A stretch of DNA of 14,851 nucleotides from Gonium pectorale (Eukaryota; Chlorophyta; Chlorophyceae; Chlamydomonadales; Volvocaceae): NCBI GenBank assembly GCA_001584585.1, contig LSYV01000068.1:544198-559048 (forward strand), read 5' to 3'. Positions 8,401 to 14,851 of this stretch are shown piece by piece (position 1 is the first letter of the stretch; the number at the start of each line of letters is the position of its first letter). The notes under the pieces are model-generated. The model was not told the DNA's origin and searched no databases. It worked only from the letters and a program-made list of their open reading frames with translations. The position numbers were made by a program, and so were the translations under genes.

Positions 8401-10943
8401 GGGTGTTGTACTGCGGGAGGCGCCCGCTGAGGCGGGGCCACGCAGCTTTTCGGCAGTAGGCCCTCGTCGGCCAGAGACAAAGACGGTTGGATAGCCGGTC
8501 GAGGGTGGCGACTGCCAAGCCCCATACTCTAGTTACATCCCTCGCGAGGTGCGCTGTAATATGGTGCACCATCGCGCCTTTGCCGGTAGGCGGTAGCACG
8601 TAGCGACCCAACTCAAAATGGGTCACAAAACGATGGCGATCATGCCGACCTGACTTCACCTGATGTTAGGGCGCGAGCCAAAGCATCTGGAATCAGGCCC
8701 ATGGCGAAACGAATGAGCATTGCGCATGCATGTCGATGTCCGAATCACGGGCCCCCAACCTACGTCGTTCCCGTCCTTGTTGTAGTACTTGGCCAGGCCG
8801 TAGATGGCCCAGGCGTTCATGAGGACCCAGGTACCGATGAAATAGAAGAAGAAGACGCTGTTCCAGGGCTGCGAGGGTGCGGTGCGCAGAACCCAGAAAG
8901 CGAGGGTGTAAGCTGTGTAACGCAGCGCCCGTCACATCTCTCGGGGCGGGGGACGACAGGAGAGCAGTTGGTCGAGTTCCATATGCAGGTGGGTGGGCAG
9001 GTTCCAGGCGACAGACAGTGTACCTTGATGTTTTTCCAATCCACCAGGATGCGCATCGACAGCAGCCGGTAGTACCTGCAGGCCGCGTGCGCATCACCGC
9101 GACAGAGTACTATGTTAGGGACCAACGTACGAGCCGTATGCGCTTCGGCCAGTAGAAGGGCAAGTGCGTTCCATCGCCAGCCATGAAGCGGATGAAACAG
9201 GTACAGCTTGACCGTTCGCAGCCATTCGCCACCATTACCAGCGCTGGACATGCTGTGGCGGCGCCCGCCCGCCTTAGGTGCCCCTGCCCACACCACCCGG
9301 ATGAGACCTCCGCGCCACCCCGGGCACGCACATGAAACGGCGCATGCTGTACTCGAGCGTGAGCGACACCATAATGATGAGCGTGACCAGCGGGTACACG
9401 ATGATGAGCGCCTTCACCAGCGGCAGCCAGCTCCGCGTGTAGCCGTTGCCGTCCTTCCAGGCGCGCTCCTGGTTCTCCACCTGCACGACACGTACGCGGG
9501 CAATGCAGGATGGAGCTATCATGGAGCGCTTTTCGCACAGCGTGACGGCCACATGGCAATCGCAGGCCCCGACGGATGTGCAATTCTAGGTGCTAATGCG
9601 GCACTTCACGCACACGTGCTGAAGATCCGCCGCCGGAAATCAGAGAAGGCCCTATTTACCAAACCACGTAAGGACGCAATGCAGCAACGCAGTTCAGCAT
9701 GCGTGTCCAATGGGAGAAGTGTAGAGTGATGAGAGACTATGCGCCGCTGGTCGGAGAGATCCCTTATACACGTTTCCTTCCAAGGGACAACCGCGAATAC
9801 GGTACCCCGGTTCAGCGCCAAGCCATGCGTCAGTCAGAGCGGTTTGCTGTGGACGTGGCGTCCGCACTTACGTAGATGCTGATGAACATCACGATTGTTG
9901 CCTGCGCCACTTGGTAGGTCCCGAGCAGGATGTCCACCAAGTACGCGTGCCACTGCGCGTGGGTACGGGAGGAGAGCAAGGGAAGAGGTATGCATCGAGG
10001 GAACACACAGGTCCATGAAGCCCGCGCCTGGAGGTGAAACTTAATGATAGACGATGGCGGCCAGTATCCATGTGGGCTGTACCGCATTACTTCGCGTCCG
10101 TGAGAAGTGCATGAGTAATGTGCAGCCCAGTGTTCGTCGGTGCCTGACAGGCCGGCTCTTACAGAAAGCACGCGATACACAAGCGCTACACTTCCCGCCC
10201 GTCGAACCTTCGGAATGTCGAACGGAAGAGGCACCAGCTCCTCCTGGGTCAGGCCGTACACGCCGTCCACGTCGACGGGGTTCATGGCTATGGCCCTGTG
10301 AGGGAGCAAAGACAGGGCTAAGCGCCGATGTGCTAATCCAATAAATCACGGGCGACAGCTCAGATGGCAAACAAGTAACGGCAAGCTGGCTTGTAGTCCA
10401 TAGGCACTACAAGCTTGTGAGTAAGATGCACCCTTCTCACTTGAGGCGGCCTAGGTAGTCCACGGGTGGCGCTTCTTGCGGCGCGTTCTGTGCGGCTCCT
10501 GCTTCCTCCTTGACCTTCGCTGCACGCTTAGCATTTGGTATGCGCTCAAACTCCGGCGGGATGACGTCGAAGTATGGCCCAGCCATGAAGCGCTTGAAGG
10601 CCGAGTCTGCAGGCAGTTCGGGCATGCCGCTAGGGTAGCCGCACTTGCCTGCTGAAACCCCGGACGCATGGCAACAGCAGTCATACATTCATACGTCTAT
10701 CATACATCGCGCGCAGCAAGGATCTCCGCTGTCCGTCAGGGCAGTGCAACATCTACGAGCGCCGGCAGTCAACGATGTTGCGCGCTTCGCCTAGAACGGA
10801 AGGCCCCAGGCCCTAACGAAGGGTACCGACACACCCTTGGGAGATTTTGGTGCAGCATCCTGCTTTGCCACGCTGGCCTTCTCGTCAGGCTGCTGGCGCT
10901 CGACGTCCTCAACGCCAGGACTGCCCTTGTCGCCTTCGCCCAT
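5460..10943 (-). CDS. Multi-pass membrane protein, family not recognised
   Basis: Fifteen exons: 10943-10835, 10648-10441, 10295-10208, 9952-9872, 9480-9332, 9075-9024, 8868-8764, 7631-7516, 7304-7190, 7011-6937, 6729-6687, 6564-6516, 6256-6107, 5950-5851, 5678-5460; 552 aa. Phases agree at every junction. Exon 1 encodes a hydrophilic start (MGEGDKGSPG) preceded by an in-frame TGA. Hydrophobic segments lie at about 140-162, 181-204, 233-254 and 448-470, with a weaker one at 325-340. Residues 300-315 are acidic (YVIEEEELIK). Residues 342-397 are charged, CCPC sits at 405-408, and the tail 471-552 has seven Cys and sequons at N476, N517 and N538. I infer an extracytoplasmic C-terminus. No signal peptide or known motif is visible. 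Small exons 11-12 and the GC donor of exon 13 are the least certain. AC|GTAAGC at the stop could be another donor. A transporter, channel or receptor is possible but not shown. Confidence 0.72.
5951..6106 (-). other. Candidate GC-AG intron 13 of membrane-protein gene
   Basis: The next exon (MLTLIQILGILAVGAIVVLG) needs a phase-2 donor. AG|GCAAGC at 6107/6106 supplies it, making an Arg codon and a 156-bp intron that ends in CCCATCGCACAG. The alternatives are a weaker GC|GTACTT donor a few bases upstream, or no splicing, since this frame stays open throughout. Confidence 0.5.
7632..8763 (-). other. Intron 7 of membrane-protein gene, unusually long
   Basis: The intron is bounded by GAC|GTAGGT and CCGCCCTGCAG|ACC, in phase 0. 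At 1132 bp it is about three times longer than any other intron in this gene (122-391 bp). It contains a possible solo LTR (8125-8598). I found no additional exon inside, but a short one could be missed. Confidence 0.65.
8120..8603. mobile_element. Possible solo LTR with 5-bp target-site duplication
   Basis: A 474-bp segment at 8125-8598 starts TGTGTTG and ends GGTAGCA. It is flanked by identical CGTAG at 8120-8124 and 8599-8603. TG...CA ends with a 5-bp duplication are the signature of an LTR retrotransposon; without an internal region it would be a solo LTR left by recombination. The interior has T- and G-rich tracts unlike the flanking intron. A 5-bp match can be chance and no second copy is in the window, so this is tentative. 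Confidence 0.33.
10649..10654 (-). other. NAGNAG tandem splice acceptor of exon 2
   Basis: The acceptor reads TTCAGCAG before the exon. Cutting after either CAG keeps the frame, giving SPK-G-KCGYPSG or SPK-A-G-KCGYPSG. This allows one-residue alternative splicing of the membrane protein. Confidence 0.55.
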
Positions 10944-11309
10944 CGACGCGATACGTGCTCACTGCTGGAATGGGTCGAACGCCTAGTTCCCGTGTAAGCC
11001 GCTTGCGATGCGTGCGGGGTTGCTGTTTGTCGGGCAGCTGCCCCTCATGCAAATGTGTTTAATACTGCAGCGCTAGGTCTATCACGTATTGGCAATTTCG
11101 GCCGGCCTCAAGCGCTTCTGAGGCCTGGGTGTACTTCTTGGATCCAAGTACCTTCGCGACAATCAGCGAGTTCACACTCAAGTCCTCCATGCAGCGATTT
11201 GTCATAATGCCATGATGCTGCGGCTGAAGTTCACTCACAACTTCACTGTTCAGTTGGCGCCGTCTACCCCGCGCCGTTGCTGCGTGTGTGTATTTGCTAC
11301 TAGTCATTA
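10944..11309. promoter_or_regulatory. Divergent promoter region between two genes
   Basis: Only 366 bp separate the minus ATG of the membrane-protein gene (10943) from the plus ATG proposed for the pseudouridine synthase (11310). Both promoters and 5' UTRs must lie here unless untranslated exons lie elsewhere. I see no convincing TATA box. An in-frame TGA precedes the minus ATG and an in-frame TAG (11301) precedes the plus ATG. Confidence 0.5.
11059..11307 (-). CDS. Uncertain small ORF or upstream exon in the divergent region
   Basis: A minus frame from ATG 11307 to TAA 11059 reads 82 aa. Its second half (MEDLSVNSLIVAKVLGSKKY onward, about 43 aa) has G/C-ending codons and a plausible amphipathic composition. 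It could be an upstream ORF or an alternative first exon of the membrane-protein gene, with GTGATA after Tyr as a donor. Its ATG and the plus ATG at 11310 overlap in the palindrome CATTAATG, so both starts are unlikely to be real. No domain is recognised. Confidence 0.2.
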   Translation of the reverse strand: MTSSKYTHAATARGRRRQLNSEVVSELQPQHHGIMTNRCMEDLSVNSLIVAKVLGSKKYTQASEALEAGRNCQYVIDLALQY

Positions 11310-14300
11310 ATGCAGTCCGTTCGTGGGCTTGAAGGCGAGCATACCGATTTCGTGGCCGTCAGTCGAGGTGCAGCACCCGGCATCAAGGCTGCTTTGTCCC
11401 GGGTGCCCCGTGGGCGCTGCAGTGGTCATCGCGCCTGCTGGCAATCTGGATATGGTCTCGTAGCCACTTCGCTACAACCTACCGTGTCTGGAGCTCGGCC
11501 TGTGCGGGCACGGCATACGGGCATGGAGGCATCTGTATCCGTCGGTCCACCTGGCGAGCCTACAAACCATTCTGGCAAAGTGTCAAAGGATCCACGATAC
11601 CCGTTCCCCTTAACTACGCTGGAGCAGGCTCTTCAGTGTAATCCGCTGCCACACCAGCTGGGCGCCCATGTATCTCACGTTGTAGCTCATCGTGCGGGAA
11701 TGGTGTCTGAGGTGCTAGCGGAGCTGCTTCAGGTTCCCCAGGTACGGTCAGGGCAAGGGACGGAAGCGGGCACAGGGTCGTGCCCCCAGCAACGCGTCGT
11801 GCGAACGGGTCATGCATTTTTGTGCGCGTACTCGAGCCACAGGCGACCCAAACGGGTCACAGACATTACGGACACGATTTGTGATTCCAAACCTAAGTTG
11901 AGGCGCGTAACATTCTGTTGCCGCACCTGTATTCTGCCGCAGGAGCTGGTTGTGCGACTGATCTGGTTTGGCGCTGTGTACGTCTGTCCCGTGGCCCCGC
12001 TGCCGCACCGGGACCGGGTCGCTGCGCTGCCCGAGGAGCAGATGGCAAGCATCCGCGAAGTACGGAAGAAGGCTCTCGCGAAGTGGGGTAACGACGTAAG
12101 TTTCCAGGGCTTGCAGTGTTTATTTTGCTGCTTCCAAACACCGTTTTGCCGGCGTGCGGGATTGCGCTGTCAAAACCTGAATAGCTAAGAACCCGCCGAT
12201 ACAACACGAGATCAATAATGTGGTGCCTACTCGGGCATTGCCCCCTCCCCTCCCCCGCAGAGCCGCCACCAGACTCCGCGCCGCCTGTCAGCCGACGAGC
12301 CCGTGCCCGAGGACGGCTACCTGCGCGCGCACATGCACCCCAAGCGGTTCCCTGCTGCGCACTCCCTGGCACCCGAGGAGTGGCGGCGACGAATCCTGGC
12401 GGTCCGCGAAGATCACGTGGTCGTCAGCAAGCCGCCCGGCCTCCAGGTGCGGTGGCTGTTGGTTGCGCACGGATCGCGTGAGCTCATGTTTGTTTGGTTA
12501 ATGCCTTAGGATATCGGTTTGCTCTGATATTGATTACTCATGGGGCTTAATCGGGTTCCTCCGGACGAGGAGGACGAGGAAGGGATGAGAACGGGCGTGA
12601 ATGAAAGCTGAGTTCACCGCCGGCGACATGTAGGGCATACCGCCCGCATTTGCACCTCCCTTTTAACAGGTGCCACCGACCGTGGACAACGTGCAAGAGT
12701 CGCTGCTTGCTTGCGTCGAACGGGTAAGATACGTAGTATTAACGATGGGGGCCCAGCGATTGTTCGTTCCTGGTTGATATTGCCACTGTCAGGAGGGTGC
12801 GTTTGGCTGAACCCTCTCTCGAACTGGCAGCGCCGTTCTATCCTGGTCCTATGTTTTGTGCCTCTGCCCGCAGACGCTTTCGCTGGCGCCCGGCTCGTTG
12901 AACCCGGCGCACCGCCTGGATGCCGGAACGGAGGGCATTGTCGTCCTGACCCGGACTTCGAGCTTCGCATCGTACTTTCGGGAGCTCATCGGCAACAAGG
13001 CGCAGGTTGGCAGGGACAGCGGGGTGCGTGACCTGGTAACAGAGACATCGGTCTGCCGGTTGTCAGGGCTGCGCCAGTAATCAGCGCTTGCCCGTGCCTG
13101 GGTGTGCAGGCAATGATATGTGTCGCCTGCCCTCACGGTCGCCCTGCATGCAGAGCGGTATTCGTAAGCAGTACCGGTGTCTGGTGGTTACTGCCCCTCC
13201 CCGCGAGCTCTTCAATGGCGAGCCGCTGGTCCACCACGTGTTGGAAAACCAGCGTCGGGCGGGCGAGATGGCCCACACCGTGGTGGTTCCGGAGGGGACG
13301 CCTGGGGCATTGCGCTGCGAGCTCATACCTGAGCAGGTGCGCCGCTTCTTGACATCAGTGCTTTTGGAACGCAAACGGCATGCTCACCAACAATGATAAG
13401 CCATGGCACTTGGCTAACATGCAACCCAGCCGACAGCCCATGGGTTCTCAACCCTGACCCAGGAAGGAAGAGCTCACTCGGGGCATAGAAGTCCGTATGG
13501 ATCAGAGTGTGCATGGCCAACAGCCACGTGTCCCTTGCCCACCCTGCTGGAACCTGTACGTCCTTGTGGGCGACACATGCAGTGCCGGTCAAGGAATGTG
13601 CCGTTTCGGCTTGTGCGTGGTCGCCCCGGCCCCAGGCGGAACACGTCGCCCTGTCAGCAGAGGCTGTGGCTCTGTGGGGCGTTTCGGCCGCCCACGAGGT
13701 GACGCTCAGCCTCGTGACCGGCCGCACGCACCAGGTATGTGCGGACGCGTGCGGTCGGGAGTTCGGGATTCAGAGTGTGCGTGTGGGGGTGTAATGCAGG
13801 TGCTTGAGTAGCGGAAGGGCTGTCCCGTCCGGCCCTAAGATACAAGAGCATTAGGACATGATTCGGCCACGCGTAGACAGGAGGCTCCGGTCCATTCGAA
13901 TGTGTTTCTGTGTATTACAGGTGCGCGCGCAGATGGCGGCGATAGGGCTTCCGCTCCTCGGGGACAGACTGTACGGGGAGCTGCTCAACGGCAAGGCAAG
14001 GAACGGCTCTGCGGAGCAGCTGCACCGTGGCCAGGCTGCGGAGTGGTGTCGGGGCGCCCTGGACCAGCAGCTGGAGCCCATTGCGCTGCAGGCGAGTTAT
14101 GGGACGAGGACTGGGTTGGACTGGCGCGTGTTTGGTTATGGTATCCATGCACGAGCGTCGCATTTTGCCGCTCTGCCTTGAGCAACAGTTGTACGACCTG
14201 CTGTTTGGGGAAGTTCCGCTCCGTGACTCGTCAACCCTTTGCAAAGTTCTCTGTTTTGCTACTCCCATTCGCTATCCCTTGTGCCCTCAGGCGCACTCTC

Positions 14301-14380
14301 TGCAGTGTCTCGAGGACGGGCCCATGGGCGCAGCCCCTGTACACTTCAACGCTGGCATACCTTGGTGGCGGCGTGGATGA
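11310..14380 (+). CDS. RluA-family RNA pseudouridine synthase, likely organellar
   Basis: Nine exons: 11310-11741, 11943-12095, 12261-12446, 12670-12723, 12874-13005, 13154-13336, 13636-13734, 13921-14091, 14291-14380; 499 aa. Every junction is phase 0. It should isomerise uridine to pseudouridine in RNA. Signatures: EDHVVVSKPPGLQV, HRLDAGTEGIVVLTR with catalytic Asp291, RKQYRCLVV, LVTGRTHQVRAQ (about 407-417), GLPLLGDRLYG, EPIALQAH and the terminal FNAGIPWW. The region before the catalytic domain (VYVCPVAPLP, then YLRAHMHPKRFP) resembles, from memory, plant chloroplast pseudouridine synthase 6. Residues 1-140 are Arg/Ser/Ala-rich and may hold a transit peptide. ATG 11310 is the first after in-frame TAG 11301; ATG 11523 is an alternative, and an upstream exon is possible. 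The last intron is GC-AG. The family call is secure; target RNA and organelle are inference. Confidence 0.9.
14092..14290 (+). other. GC-AG intron, last intron of the pseudouridine synthase gene
   Basis: The upstream exon ends CTGCAG|GCGAGT and the next begins after TTGTGCCCTCAG. Joining them gives EPIALQ-AHSLQC, matching the RluA-family end (IAL-x-A...F-x-A-x-PWW). No GT donor in the same phase fits as well. Reading through instead adds an unrelated tail (ASYGTRTGL...) that stops at 14181 and lacks the family C-terminus. Confidence 0.8.
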
Positions 14381-14399
14381 AAAGAAGGCGCTGCATTCA

Positions 14400-14409
14400 G
14401 GGGGGGGGG
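14400..14409. repeat. G10 homopolymer in the 3' UTR
   Basis: Ten G follow about 20 bases after the stop codon of the pseudouridine synthase gene. A second G10 (6264-6273) lies in an intron of the membrane-protein gene, where it forms the C-rich tract before a 3' splice site. Confidence 0.9.
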
Positions 14410-14481
14410 AGGTCTGCGGCAAAATACCCCATGATAGAATATAGTAAAGCACAACAAGAGCATTCCAAATCTTCTTTCAGA

Positions 14482-14487
14482 AATAAA
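14482..14487 (+). other. Candidate polyadenylation signal AATAAA
   Basis: AATAAA in an A-rich stretch lies 102 bases after the TGA stop of the pseudouridine synthase gene. I found no TGTAA between the stop and the next candidate gene, so this is the best 3'-end signal visible. Confidence 0.4.
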
Positions 14488-14707
14488 AAAGACGCATGTA
14501 CGACAAAGTTATGGCATGGCAAAGTGTGCTGTACGGCAGGGGTCGGTCGTCGGTCCTAGGGTCGGTCGCTGACCACAATTTTTGTCGCGACTAGCTCGCG
14601 CCTCTTCCGTCGCCTGACCGCCTTGGAGTGGAGCTCGTCTTCTTCTCTTCTACAGCACTGCACGCGTGGAGTGCTCGCGTGAGCGTGGACGCGCCTCGCC
14701 CTGGACC
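14488..14707 (+). promoter_or_regulatory. Spacer with GGTCGGTCG repeats, possible promoter or 5' UTR
   Basis: Between the presumed 3' end of the pseudouridine synthase and the next candidate start, the GTCGGTC word recurs three times in 14539-14570 (GGTCGGTCGTCGGTCCTAGG followed by GTCGGTCG). A pyrimidine-rich stretch TCTTCTTCTCTTCTACAG follows at about 14639-14656. This could be a 5' UTR or an intron 3' end. No core promoter motif is clear. Confidence 0.25.
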
Positions 14708-14851
14708 ATGGTCTATTGTCTCCCGCAGGCCGGGCTCGCGGGCCCGCTGTCGCTTCGTCTCCTGCTACATCCGTCTTCCGGTGGTGCTGCTTGCTCCACG
14801 TCACGCAGTGGCGTTCGTGTGGAGACTCTTCGAGGAGTGCATGGCCGGAGG
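14708..14851 (+). CDS. Possible first exon of a following gene, truncated by the window
   Basis: From ATG 14708 one frame is open to the edge and reads MVYCLPQAGLAGPLSLRLLL then Ser/Arg-rich residues, which would suit an organelle transit peptide. A second frame entered after the acceptor CTCCCGCAG (14720-14728) is also open and reads RCRFVSCYIRLPVVLLAPRH then AVAFVWRLFEECMAG. Both are plausible and only one can be right. No family is recognisable. Confidence 0.25.
   Translation, partial: MVYCLPQAGLAGPLSLRLLLHPSSGGAACSTSRSGVRVETLRGVHGRR

Noticed and set aside
7889..8494. 201-aa open frame on the plus strand
   Set aside because: It spans the proposed LTR and intron 7, is antisense to a well-supported gene, and has Arg/Ser/Cys-rich composition without any motif. 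Open frames of this length occur by chance in GC-rich DNA.
11742..12188. Plus-strand frame running through introns to a stop at 12188
   Set aside because: The stretches 11742-11942 and 12096-12188 read unrelated residues, and the frame leaves the pseudouridine synthase at the GTAAGT donor at 12096. The conserved continuation lies in the next exon.
12562..12582. GACGAGGAGGACGAGGAAGG short purine-rich repeat
   Set aside because: It is a few imperfect triplets within an intron, too short to count as a microsatellite or to encode anything.

Overview
The window looks like nuclear DNA of a photosynthetic eukaryote, most likely a green alga (Chlorophyta). The genes are densely interrupted by introns of about 90-400 bp with GT-AG (and some GC-AG) ends. 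Exons are GC-rich with G/C-ending codons. TGTAA, the green-algal polyadenylation motif, lies downstream of two stop codons. One gene is a pseudouridine synthase of the plant/algal type. There is no bacterial-style operon, CRISPR array, rRNA or recognisable tRNA. The exact species cannot be read from the sequence.

Layout: 1-1896 holds no gene I can defend, apart from a weak coding-like stretch at the left edge and the 3' UTR of the first gene. At 3571-1897 (minus, 3 exons, about 413 aa) is a gene whose last exon has the metal-binding pattern of a 2-oxoglutarate/Fe(II) dioxygenase, resembling the TET/JBP-like group common in algae. 3572-5459 is a gene-free spacer with telomere-like CCCTAAA(A) words. 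At 10943-5460 (minus, 15 exons, 552 aa as I join them) is a multi-pass membrane protein with a cysteine-rich, sequon-bearing C-terminal tail. I do not recognise its family. Its seventh intron (1132 bp, an outlier) contains a possible solo LTR of 474 bp with a 5-bp target duplication. 10944-11309 is a short divergent promoter region. At 11310-14380 (plus, 9 exons, all introns phase 0, about 499 aa) is an RluA-type RNA pseudouridine synthase, probably organellar, ending in a GC-AG intron and an FNAGIPWW-type C-terminus. The right edge (14708-14851) may hold the first exon of another plus-strand gene.

The exon chains were joined by hand. At almost every junction the splice consensus and the reading phase agree, which is the main support for the models. 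The three genes share no evident pathway: base modification of nucleic acid (oxygenase), RNA modification (pseudouridine synthase) and a membrane protein of unknown role. I did not find a clear, exciting new multi-gene system. The items most worth following are the unrecognised membrane protein, the TET/JBP-like oxygenase and the GC-AG introns.
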